Assembly: GCA_024138015.1 (NCBI GenBank)
Contig: JAMXBB010000007.1
Span: forward strand, 93,001,318-93,065,317
Direction: 5' to 3'
Origin: Lumnitzera littorea
Taxonomy: Eukaryota; Streptophyta; Magnoliopsida; Myrtales; Combretaceae
Length of the DNA: 64,000 nucleotides
The notes beneath the pieces are model-generated. The model saw nothing but the letters and a program-made list of their open reading frames with translations, made no database searches and was not told the origin of the DNA. This document shows, in pieces, positions 11,607 to 22,700 of this stretch (positions are counted from its first letter, which is position 1; each line of letters starts with the position of its first letter). Both the position numbers and the translations under genes were made by a program.

Positions 11607-11966
11607 TGTTACGATTCAAGTATATAGTAGTAGTGTAAATGTAAATAATCAATAAATAATTGTACAATTTTATAGAAGTTAGTATTATTTACTAGATTGT
11701 GATTGTAGTTTTAGTAGTTGTATTGATAGTTCTATTAAGAAGAAAAGTTAGTTACTTATAACAAATTAGTCTAACTAGTAGATTGAGGTATATTTTTATA
11801 AATAGGGTAATGTCAATGAAAATAGAGAGATAAGTTTCAATTTAGAAGAATGGTCTTATACCCTTTGGAGAGTGGTTCTTTCATTTTCATCACTTTCATT
11901 CTTTCACTAGTGTAATACTTTATACCAATATCCATACTATTAGAATAGAAATTACGAGTACTAATA
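11607..11966 (+). repeat. 3' LTR of the nested non-autonomous element
   Basis: This is the second copy of the repeat at 10022-10400, about 360 bp. It starts TGTTACG directly after the polypurine-like tract and ends near ACTAATA. It contains a TATA-like motif (ttataaatag) near 11796-11805. Divergence from the 5' LTR is clear by eye, so the insertion is not recent. Confidence 0.75.
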
Positions 11967-11971
11967 ATTTT

Positions 11972-12310
11972 ACTAAAGATTTCCTCATGAAGGTTGGAGT
12001 CATCCTTTGGAACACGTAGAAACATTGGAATCATTGTATCTTTAACAAGAAACAACCCTAATCAAAGAAGGTGGCATTGACAATAATGAAGCAAATATCA
12101 GAGTTGGCATGTTATTTTGTTACCTTTTATCGGCTACATCCTACATTTGCAACATTATGATTCAATGGGTTAGACTCCTCCAAAATACTATATCAAACTC
12201 AATTATGATGCAATTGTAGTAATTTATGTAGAACTAGTAAATCGGATATGGTTTGTAGTGCTATTGTAGATCATTTTGCAAGCAACCTAGGCTGTCTAAG
12301 CTACAGATGT
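11972..12310 (+). pseudogene. LINE ORF2 remnant: C-terminal part with RNase H start
   Basis: After the 3' LTR of the inserted element, LINE-like coding resumes: G-V-I-L-W-N-T-W-K-H-W-N-H-C-I-F-N, then K-K-V-A-L-T-I-M-K-Q-I. These match the segment of plant LINEs that follows the zinc-binding region. Further on, P-P-K-Y-Y-I-K-L-N-Y-D-A (near 12175-12215) resembles the start of the plant LINE RNase H domain, where the Asp is the first catalytic residue. The remainder is too broken to follow past about 12310. Confidence 0.65.
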
Positions 12311-12370
12311 CGAGTTGTTGTAATTTTAGTAATATGAGAAGGAATGGAGATTACAGTGAGAAGAGATGGA

Positions 12371-15300
12371 AAAACATAATAGTGAAAATGGCCTCTAGAT
12401 TATTTATGATATGTATTATATTCTTGTATTCCATTAGTTATGCTCTTACGGGGGGGGGAGGAGAACCACCTCTATTAGATGATTAGTAAACAACAATGCC
12501 ACTGTATGTTCATTTGGTTTTCATATGTATCTTGTTCTTTTTTTTTTTTTTTTTCCGAAGCTAACTACTATCATATTACAACTTTAGAGGAGGGAGGAAT
12601 TGAATATGATTAATTCTATTGAAAAACTAATAATCATGTCACTAAATCATAACGATTTTAGTCTTTTATGTCTTGTTCACCCATCCACTTATAGTCAAAA
12701 TAACCGATATATCGTAAATGATTTTGAATTTTCACTGTTTCTCTCACGCTTGAGGCCTCTATAAATACTATGTTAACTGTCTTTATCTATCTATGGTTGT
12801 GATTATTTGATCATTTCTTATATAATCATTTCATATTTCTTATAAGAAAATTAATATTTATGGGCTTATGCAGAGGGTTGACTGCGTGGCAATTAAATTT
12901 GAATTTTGCTTATAACTACTAAGGTAACCTTTTATGTTGTCACTCAATTCACTGTATGCAAAAAGGAGCCGCTGAAGATGTTACAGTCATCTATATTAAC
13001 AATATCTATTTTCACAAGAAGTCCATAATGTACAATCATTAGCTGAGCAAGTATACATAAGTATACATAAGTTGTTTCCTTAATTTTTCAGTTGACAATA
13101 ATAAAAGTTCATATTATTTGCATACTTATATTTCAATCTCTTTTGGTTCAGCCTTTCTCTCGTCCACCTTATCCTTCGCTCTGATGCTTATCTATTCACA
13201 GTTTATAAAATTATTTTTTAGCCGCTTGATATATCTTGTCAATTGAAACTTCTATGCAAGAAAGTGAAACTTGTAAAGACTTTTTGATAACTGTGAAGAT
13301 TCAAGCTTTACCAAGCTTAAACGAAAACAATTCTACCACAAATTTATGAAAAAAAAAAAAATACGAAAACAATTTTATACACTATTCAACTCAGAAAAGA
13401 TTTCTAAAAACATAAATTCATAAAACGTATAAATAGAGTTATAATTTTAACAACTATATCCGAGAGGAATTTCATAATTAACAAAAAATAAAACTCAAGA
13501 GGACTATTTAAATTTCTATCTTCTGATCTAACTATCAATAAACTATATATCAAGTATCAAGTAATGACTGCTGTATAATGATATGGACCAACTAAATAAT
13601 GACAATTACATGAGAAAAAATAAATATAGAGCTAAGTATATTCACAATAACGTTTTGTCACAAACTATATTATTATATAATTTATAAAGACCTCAATATC
13701 AAATCTGTAATACAATTAACCAAGCATAGTATTGCTGATTGCAATACTTCAATAATCATTGTCATTGCGTTACTATTCGATTGACGTTATTTATTTTTAT
13801 TTTTATCTTCTTCTTCTTTTTATAATTATTGGTCCTCCGTGTTGTCTTAATTTATTTGATAATATCAGTGTTTTGGATGCGTCATGTGCTGGTCGACTAA
13901 AATGCGAGTCACGAGTTCTTGCTTCTTTCTACATTAAAGTTCCATATTTTTTATTAGCTAATTTAAAAAGAAAATAATGACTTTCGAGAAACCCTAGCTT
14001 GCCTCATGGTTACAAGACTCAGAAGTCACAAGTCGAATGGTTTGAAATACTGTAATGAAATATCATACTGAAGACAAAAACTTTTTAATGACTACTGCGG
14101 TGGGAAAACTCAAAATTGGTTGGGTTGTCGTGCATGTTGGATGTTTCCATTGACTTATTACCACGAAAATGAACCTAATGCTATGTCACTTGTGCTCTAG
14201 GTATTAATGAATTTTAAGACATCTCTCTTCCCAAGGAAATTTTTGTCTTGCATGGAAACTGGGTTTTACAAAAGGGATCATTATATTCATGTATGAAATA
14301 TAAAAAACTTGCTATGTGCAAATTGGATTTGGATTCCTTTTTTTTTTTCAGTTTACTAATTAATAGTTCAGATTTTTTTAATTTTAAAATACTACATAAT
14401 GTGATTATAATATTATCTCGTTTTTTTATAATTTCAATCATTAACTATATGTATCAGTATCTTAAAATAAATAAATTAATCAAAAGATCAATGATTAATA
14501 TATATTATGAGAACTTTATACTCTCTAAGCCCGTCAATTACTCATAGGTCTGGTAATGGAGATTTTAAAACAACAAAAATAGGAACAAAAGGACCTTTTC
14601 CTCGAAAGAAGAGCTTTTCCTTGCCGACAGTGATAAGATGAATGAATTTGTCGATGTTATTAAATTTTTCTTTTCCTATTACAATTTTTGACTTCCATTT
14701 CTATGCCAAGGTTTCTAAACCCCATTAGCTCACAGTAATGCAACTCCAAAAGAGACCCCAAAGCTCCGCACTCAGAATATCTATTTTACCAGATACGATC
14801 CCTTTTTTGTCAATTTGAATGACTGAAAGAGAAATAAAAATGATAAAGAGAGAAATCAGAGTAGGAATGCGATTCAATAGTAGAATTTTAGTCCGATGAA
14901 AAATCTATCATTTTGTTGCAAATGAGCCCTTCAACTTAAAGATTACATAAATTCTTAAGAAGTTTGATGAAATGAAAACGAGTAGTAAAAGTGAAAAACT
15001 TAAGTTTCAAACATCAAAGTACGTAATCGTGCGAATTATATATATATATCTCGATAATTACGTTAAAAATCCGAAATAGGATAATGTGGTGAGAAGTGAT
15101 AATAAAAATATTAATAGTTAAGAATTGATTCGGATTCTTAATTAAGAATTTCGTTGGTTTAAAAAATTCTAATCGGATAAAAAAATATCCTTCTAGCATC
15201 AATAAAAAATAATTCCTTTCAACACGAATCCCTTTTCTCTAACAAATTATAATAAATTATTAAAAAATGAAAAGTATTTTGGTAGGCCAATGACCATTAT

Positions 15301-15399
15301 GGGTAAATTGCCAAAGCCATTATAATTAAGACATACTCAAATGGCATAAACACCGGTATGCTAACGAAAAAATGATAGAATCTAAATAAACATATACAT
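12371..15399. other. AT-rich stretch without a supported gene
   Basis: It contains a G9 run near 12450, a T-rich run near 12537-12555, and many short open frames on both strands of low-complexity composition. None shows a domain, a start context or splice structure that would support a gene. The T-run is on the wrong strand to be the LINE's poly(A) tail. Confidence 0.5.
12760..12767 (+). promoter_or_regulatory. TATA-like box with no recognised gene downstream
   Basis: TATAAATA in the context gaggcctcTATAAATActatg sits in a short, less AT-rich patch just after the LINE. This looks like a plant core promoter, of a host gene or of an LTR. No coding sequence was recognised within the next kilobase. 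Confidence 0.25.
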
Positions 15400-17526
15400 A
15401 AAAAAATAGTTTGTTATATCATATTTAGGGTTTAAGAGTCGAGACCTCTAAGATTGCAAGAAATCATTACTCATTAGACTCATGTATTCGAAAAGAAAAG
15501 TCATTTTAAAAAATAAGGGCATTGTTATAATTTTAAAGAGATCTTATTTACCTTTCGTCTAAAACCCTGACCCTTTTATCTAAAACCTTAACCATTTATA
15601 TAGAACCCTCAATTTCTCTCTAATTTATTTCCATTTTTAGACTCCTCAACCTCAGCGACTCTAACCCCTTCCTTTCTTCTTTTCTTTACACTCTCCCTAA
15701 ACCTAATTGTATTAGGCACTTAAATCCCCAATTTTCTTCGAGAAAATTTGTGATAAATTAAGCTCAAGATAAGATTAAGCATCTAGACTTCTTCCTTTAA
15801 CTTATTTCCATTAAAAACTTTTATTTCAATAGGTTTTCTTAGCTAATTTCTTAAAATATGAATTTTTATGCATGAGTTTCAGTTTAATCTTTTGGGTTTA
15901 GCTTGTTTTTGGATTCTTAACTTGTGTTCTTACATTTCATGTAAGTGCTTATCATCTTTTTTTCTTATTCTTTAGTTTAGAGTTGGTTTCTTTATTGGTA
16001 GGATTACATTTTTGAGTTGGTGTTTAATCTAAAATTTGTAGTTTAGGTGGAGAAAAGATATATTATGTTGATGAGTTCATGGGCAATCAAAGTGTATATG
16101 AAGTAGGATTGAAAAAAAAAAAAAAGTTGGATTTAAGTTGGTTTGGGGAGTAAATTTGAAACTTTGTTGCCATCTTGGTATGAACCATGTGATTGGTTCT
16201 AGTGAAATCGTTAAACTGGTTGTATCTTATGTTCACGCCACAAAAGGCTGGTAAGGACCAGTCGGCTAGTTCCCTTGAACCATGTGTTTGGTTCACTCTA
16301 GGAGGCTAAATCAAGTTTTCTTCCATTCCTATTTCTTAAATAAATTTCCTTATGTTTTAACTTGTTTCTTAGAGTATATTTTATACTCTAAAACCAATTT
16401 TTGAGCATATTAAGTATTAGAACTTATTTATAAATATGTTTTATAAAGAATTAAACTCTATTTGAAACTATTTTTCTAAACCTCCAAATTCTCATTCCAA
16501 GTATTTCAATGATTCCTTTCCTAAGCTAAGATCTGATCTTTACTCTCTTATTTAGCTTTAGTTACTCTTAGAATTTTAGAATAGAATAAGAGTTTAGAGA
16601 CCTCTTAAGAAGTATTATCTAAGGATGGGTCGAGGTTACTTAGAAATATTTGAATTGGATTGACTTGAGTAAAAGATTAAGAAAGGTTCATTATTTAAAC
16701 TGTCAAGTTGTTAGATTTGAGTTTCATGATTGATTTGTGCTTCATAATTGGTTCGAATTCAACTTTCTAAGTACATGGCCATTGTTTGTATGGTTATACT
16801 TATTGAAATAGAATTGATCTAACCAAATTAATTTATATTCGACCTATCTTAATGATTGTTGGTTATACTTGACTTACTCGTCTTAGGGACCATAATGGTA
16901 GATCCTTAAGGGACAATTGCTGATTATATGTGAAATTTCTTTATTAGACTTTCATATAGGACAACGTGGTTAAAAAATTAAGTTTCAAAGACTATAGAAT
17001 CTATGTATAAAAGACTTAAAAGAAAATTTATATATTATATCTATTTATATATGTAGATAAAGTATATGGTATGGCGGGGATCATGAGTATCACTTTGTTG
17101 TATATGGGTTTAAATTCAAGATCATTAACTTGTTTTTATTTTTTGCATTAAATGCATGCAAATGATTAGTGTGGCATATGTGCGTACTTGTGCATTACGT
17201 ATTAGACTTCGACTATTTCTTTATTTTTACAACTATAGGTTTTAAGATAAAGTTTGTTACTTATATTGCGATCAGAAGTGCTACCAATAGGTTGGCTATG
17301 AGAGGCATAAATCCGTTTGTCTTAAAAGTTAGGAATTCTAATTACTAAATGTAATTGTAGTCGGAATGACTTACTATAAGTCATTTGAATTATCATAAAA
17401 GGAGAATTGATCATAATATATAGATGATTTTGGAGATAATAATAGTTAATTAGCACCTTAACGTATTATTAAAAAATTATGGACATGTAGTGAGATGTAA
17501 TACCTTCTGGGCCCTAGGCATTACAT
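15400..17526 (+). repeat. Possible long-LTR relic
   Basis: A pyrimidine-rich leader with a TATA-like motif (tttatataga, near 15595) is followed by about 1.9 kb of non-coding sequence ending GGCATTACA near 17526. That end resembles the GGGCGTAACA and GGTCGTTATA ends of two similar blocks in this window (19590 and about 30278). The coding frames inside are short. This is a weak call based on layout. Confidence 0.22.
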
Positions 17527-18990
17527 ATATAGTGATGAAACGATCATTCAATTGATTATGTACATGTAAAAAAATATATAATAATCTATTTATAATACAT
17601 CGCATGAGACGTTTAATGTTGGATGCTTAATTTCACTATTCTTCACGAATTGGGGGATCAAAAGATGCATGAATTCCAATTTACGAAGAACTGGGGCTTT
17701 TATGCTATTCGGCCGGCGAGACTGGAGTCCATGGCCTCTGGCCCGAAGTAGATAGTGGGACGTGACCGTAAATGATGGCAGCCCCTTGGGCTTTGGGACA
17801 CAGGACTTTTTCATGCATACGAGTATTATTATCATTACAATTTGCATGGCAGCGGAGTAGAAAAGTAGGCAGCGTAAAGGCTCGCACGTAGAAAGTCGAT
17901 CCAAGTCTGAATCCCGTTTTCCTAGTGTACAATACTAATAGAGATTGTATCTATTCTTATATATAACTAGACTTATTCATTTTTATTTTTATGATGTTTA
18001 TTAAGAGCGTTGATAAGTTAAACTAATTCACAACCTACTTCGATTTTGATTTAAAAACAGTTTAAGATTTATGATATTTAACCGGATGAGCTTACGAGTT
18101 TATTTTGAGTTCGAAACATATTTAATTGCAAGTCAAATATTGAGTTGAGTTTCTACGTCAATGTTAATTTAGCTAGTTTTTAAATTAAAACAAACACAAG
18201 CAAAGTTTAATAGAATCATAACTTGAGTATATTAAATGTGATTTCGAATTAAACTTGAATTTAAATTTTAGACTGGTTTTGGTTTAGGTCTTTTATAATT
18301 ATCATTTGTTATCTTTTTAAATTTTGATGCAAGCGTTTATAAAGTTTTGAAAATGGTGGATGTTGATCTCTCAATCGGATAGATGAAATTCAATCTTTCC
18401 TTCCAGGTTATGCTGTAAATGAGGAGAAAAAAAAAAGCAAAAAAAGAAAATGGTAGACATGTGACTATTGCCCAAGAATGACTTTAAATGTTTTTGGGGG
18501 TGAATGACTAATCAAATTAGCACTTTCCCACTTCCTTTGGAAAAATTATTGTTGGTTGAACAAATATCATAGTGACCAATGGACACCGTCGCTGAATTCC
18601 AAGGAGTTCACCAAGAATTTTCATTTGAATAATCAACCACTCAACTCTTATCTTAGACATATTAATCCACCAGTATTTTTTGGGCAAAAACAGCCACCAC
18701 TATTTGATAAAAATACGGCAATATTTTTAATTTTTTTTCTTAGTTAACAGGAAAGGAATTATCTTGCTCACTAAATTGCCTCTCAAGGTTGCAGTGGAAT
18801 ACTATGGTTATATGGAGTAAAAGTTGGATGGTTAAGAAATGATACCTTTTGGAGGGAAGAAAAAGGAATGATTCATTTATACATAATACTATAAGATTTT
18901 GGAGCCCATAATTGAAAAATAAGGTCAATAAATAGATCTGATATCCTATGCACTATAAAATTAATGGAAAGAACTATCCATAAATGGATG
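17527..18990. other. Non-coding stretch with one GC-richer patch
   Basis: Most is AT-rich without a gene. The patch at about 17690-17910 is clearly GC-richer than its surroundings. On the minus strand it carries two overlapping open frames of 75 and 104 codons in different phases, neither recognisable. Just below it on the minus strand is GCATAAAAGCCCC (about 17691-17703), which is promoter-like. It could be a decayed element end or a regulatory island. Confidence 0.35.
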
Positions 18991-18999
18991 GTCTAACAA

Positions 19000-19480
19000 T
19001 ATATAACTTTTCATTTTTCATCCTTGATTAGATGGAATGGTAACTCTATGATATTTATTGTAGATGTAGGGGTTCGATTGGAGTGGTTATGTGTGTGCTG
19101 TGTAAGTAGCACGCTACACGTGACTTTAAAGAAATGAAGCAAGACTGTCACCTGAGAAGATGATTGGGTGAGAATAAGGTAGAGAGGAGGATTATGCAAT
19201 CTTAGTATCTCAAATATACACGTGACAGACAAGGCGGCCTTAGGGAACCTTAGGTACTGACTTATAGCTTGAGCGAATGAGATTAGTTTTTTGCCTGAAT
19301 TCAATTTGATCTTAAAGAGCAAAATTTTCACAGTAGAATACTGTTTCTCTGATCTCTCTAAGAATCCTAAATGATGAGAAAATATTGGGTATTTATAGGT
19401 TCTTGGGCATAGTAGTATCCATTGATCATCTAAGTGATCAATGAATGAGATTGAGCTTACTCGATTCATGATTATCTAGA
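19000..19480 (-). repeat. Possible LTR relic on the minus strand
   Basis: On the minus strand, CTATAAATACCC (TATA at 19390-19397) is followed by a transcript-leader-like region, then CTCAAGCTATAAGTCAG and GGTTCCCTAAGGCCGCC, a layout seen in LTRs of some plant Ty3/gypsy elements. A 152-codon open frame spans it but shows no domain and looks incidental. No matching second LTR was found. Confidence 0.3.
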
Positions 19481-19589
19481 ATGAGTTAACTAATGAGCTT
19501 AAAGCTAGTAGCCCTTCTCATAAGTACATAAGTTTGCTTAAGAAAGGTTGGAGGCGGACAGGCCGATCTAACGATCCCATTTCCAAGTC

Positions 19590-22500
19590 TGTTACGCCCT
19601 AAAGCAGCAGAGTTGAACAGCCCCGCCGTGTAAACCATTTTAAGATAGAAGTTTACTTTACGACCGTTATCTTAGATTTGATCTACATAAGGCATCTACA
19701 ACTAACCTGCTTTAAAGTAAAAAGTTCATAAATTAAATAAATTGTTTACTTGTGGATTTAAGAAAAATAAATATTCATATTAAATTAATCTAAGTGTATT
19801 TACAAGATTTAACAATCTATTCACAATCTAATTAAGTAATTTGTAATCTAATGTTAAAAGCTTTAAAATAGTTCTAATTAGAGAATGAATTTGGTCTTCT
19901 GTTTATATCTTCACTCCCTAAAATCTCGCAGTTGCTAGTATCAAGGTGATTATAGGCCGTTTCATCGCTAGCACCTATAATAATTGCTATAGGGATGTAA
20001 GCAACCACAGTTTAATAAATTAAGACGGAGGACTTAAAACTACACCACAAATACAAACAAGATTATCGATCAACTTATTAGGTGTAATGCATGTTCAAGC
20101 AAATGCTATCGCATGACGTTGTCCGACCCGTAGTGAGATTAGAGAAATTACGCTCGCTCTAATCCTGGTTAAAGAGTTATCATTAATACAACAGCTCACG
20201 ACCAAATCCAGACTTGTGCAATGGAGATACTGCTCCTCCCGCGAGTACCTTCAAACTAATGACTTTACCCTTGTCGTGACCTTCTCATTTATTACTTAGT
20301 TCGACTAAGAATGAAGAAGGGACCCATTATGTTATCTAACGCTATCCCTTTCAAAGGGATCTGTATTTGGCTGGAGAATCTTAGGTTTCTCCTAATGGGT
20401 TGCTATGTAAATCTAGTTTATGGTTACAAATCATATATTTATTAAGTTCACTTTAGAGTGATCAATCATTTTTCATACAATACAAGCTAGAACAACAAAC
20501 AGAATCATAGCATCACTCATAATCAAGCACATGCACACAGCCAACTATCTATCACACACAGCCAAGTATAATCTCAAGTCTCCAAAATATAGTAACGTAT
20601 AAATCCCAACTTACCTCAACTCTTCGCTTGCTCATTCGAGGTGGGACTCATTCAATCTATTGCCGATCATCCCTATAATACCAATGTTGTCTCAGTTTTC
20701 ATATAATTGTTATAGATTAGTTTTTATCCTATAGTACTTATTGTTATCTTTAGTTTAGAGTTTAATATGTCCAATTATCTAGGTTCTCAAATCTTTTGCA
20801 ATTACTTTAGGTGTGGGGCTAGGTTCAAGTTCAGTTTCCGCATCAATTTCTAAATTAAGTTCTAATTCAATTTCTAAGTATTGTTTTATACATAAACCCT
20901 AAAAACTCGTTTCAACTCATAATGTGAAATTAATCACATTACTTACAAATATCCTAAATACCATAATTACTCATAATCAGTATTTTATTCCATTCAGTAT
21001 ACTTAAATCCTTATTAATATACCGAATTTACTACTAATATGAGAAATTTTTATATTTTTCATATAATTACATAAATTTAAGTTTTCTATCAGATTTATTA
21101 TATATTCTCATTATTTATATAATATCAATTTTTATCATAATATCTTCTATTTATTATATTTCCAATAATTACGTATTATGTATTATCACCTATTATGTAC
21201 ATAATACATATATAATATTTCTATCACATTGATTACCATCTCCCAATATCAATTAACATTTTAAAATTTCTAAATTCATCCCAAATCAGATTTTACACCT
21301 AATTACCTTAATTTACAAAATTAACTTAAAATTTACTATTTTTCCTTATTACTTTTTTACTACATAATCACTTTAATAATTACATCTAACACCCTAAATA
21401 ATACAAATATTATACTTCATCAAATTTGAACATCTTAAAACATATAATGATTTACTAAATCAGTAATTAACCATTTAATTACTTAATTAACTAAAAATAA
21501 CTCATTTTATGCATCATTTTAAGGCATAAAAATTATCTAAAAATTTTGAAAATTAATTTTTGAAAAAGAGCTTTGCAATATTGTTCTATATCATCTAAGT
21601 AGTCTACACAAAAATTTTAGACTCAAAACTACACTCTTAAGGTCATTTATTTCTAATCCTAAACATATTCGGTTTTATTTAATTTTTTAAGGACTATGTA
21701 TTATGGGACATATTTTCATCAAAATAATATTTTTTTCCTAAAAACTACATATAAAAATATTCTAGAATAACAAGTTTCATAATTTTCTAAGAATATTTAA
21801 TATTTTTACAAAATTAAACAAAATCGGGTTAGAAATCGAACCCACCTATGTGGGTGGCTCTGGCCACCACCAGCCGTCATGACCTTGTTAAATGGTCTAG
21901 GTGCTACCACCACCGTGTGGTAGTAGTGGTGGTGGTGACCGTTTACTTCCAAGTGCTCGTCAAGTCTGGGTTCTCCTTAGAAGCTCCAACTATGTAGTTT
22001 TTTTGTAATTTTTCGTAAAAGCTTAATTTCCTCTTAATTTCGCTTCTCTCTAATTTTCTAAAATTCCAAACATCCAAAATAAGTTTCTGAAAAATTTGGG
22101 GTATTTATAGAGGTCTTGGAGAATTATTGTGCATTAATTAGACAAGACAATTATCTTATCTCTTCTTTTTTTCACTTTCTATTTGTTGCATTTTAATTGA
22201 TTGATTTTGTTTCTTCAATTCCAGATTACCACGACCACTTTCTAGAATTTTCCTCATTGTTTATAGTTTTTCTTTATTTTTCCTTAATTAATTATGGATT
22301 TTCTTTAATTATTTGGCATTATTTTAGCACATTTGGCGTATTTTAAGTAATTAAGTGTATTTCTACCTACATATAAATTCATATATAGTAAAAATAAATA
22401 TTCCTAAATACTATTTAAGTTTTTTTATGAGTTTTAGTGTACATATAATTTATTTCTAGTAATTTGTTAATTATCGGAATATATTTTACGTATTTTCGAT

Positions 22501-22700
22501 AAATAACAAGTAATATACTTAAAATTTGAAAATTTTATATTCTTTTATTTTATTACTTATTTTCTTAAATTCAAACTTACGGAATCATTTTTACTAATAT
22601 TTATAACTTTACTTTATAATTTAAATTCGATCGAATCCTCCAACCGATCGGAATTCTGAGTAGTTGATTGTGGGGCTTATAAAGCCCACTAAACTAAATC
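19590..22700 (-). repeat. Long-LTR-like block, minus strand
   Basis: The minus strand shows a TATA box (TATAAATA at 22102-22109, in CCTCTATAAATACCCC), then about 2.5 kb of non-coding sequence, ending GGGCGTAACA at 19590. Near that end, GCTTACATCCCTATAG followed by TTATAGGTGC (19972-20002) parallels GTTTACTCCCCTATAG with TTGGTGC in the plus-strand block at 29832-29864, suggesting related long LTRs of Ty3/gypsy type. A GTGGGCTTTATAAGCCCCAC inverted repeat lies near 22670-22690. The sequence beyond 19590 does not give a clear primer-binding site. The boundary at 22700 is approximate. Confidence 0.4.

Larger units (their letters stand above)
10022..11966 (+). mobile_element. Non-autonomous LTR retroelement carrying a host-gene segment, nested in the LINE
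   Basis: Two similar direct repeats of about 360-380 bp flank about 1.2 kb. Both begin TGTTAC and keep the same order of motifs, for example CAAGTATATAGTAG, GGTAATGTCAATGAAAATAG and CCATACTATTAGAATA. The bases just outside are GTTTT (10017-10021) and ATTTT (11967-11971), a plausible target duplication with one change. A polypurine-like GATGCGGGGAAA precedes the second LTR. The inside has a gag relic, a segment similar to ADP-glucose pyrophosphorylase, and no reverse transcriptase or integrase, so movement would have needed another element's enzymes. LINE coding resumes on both sides, showing this is the younger insertion. Confidence 0.8.
7450..12370 (+). mobile_element. Decayed L1-type LINE, interrupted by an LTR element
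   Basis: Translated segments in shifting frames follow the plant LINE ORF2 order. They are: end of the endonuclease (about 7530-7860, with S-G-G-R-E-R and later F-K-F-E-S-F), a linker with W-L-Q-F-D-D-K-S-M-K-F-F-H (about 8120-8165), reverse transcriptase (about 8395-8810), the K-Y-L-G-L region (from about 8880), the zf-RVT zinc-binding region (about 9840-9960), then after the inserted LTR element an I-L-W-N-T-W-K segment and an RNase H-like start. Stops and frameshifts are numerous. No poly(A) tail or target duplication was identified, so both ends are approximate. Confidence 0.8.

Noticed and set aside
12537..12555. T-run as the poly(A) tail of the LINE
   Set aside because: The LINE is on the plus strand, so its tail should be A-rich on this strand.
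19011..19469. 152-codon minus-strand open frame as a gene
   Set aside because: No recognisable domain. It covers a region laid out like an LTR leader with a TATA box, and its composition is that of its surroundings.
19590..19640. TGTTACGCCC as the plus-strand start of an LTR
   Set aside because: The TATA box and leader motifs of this block are on the minus strand, so the motif reads better as the minus-strand end GGGCGTAACA.
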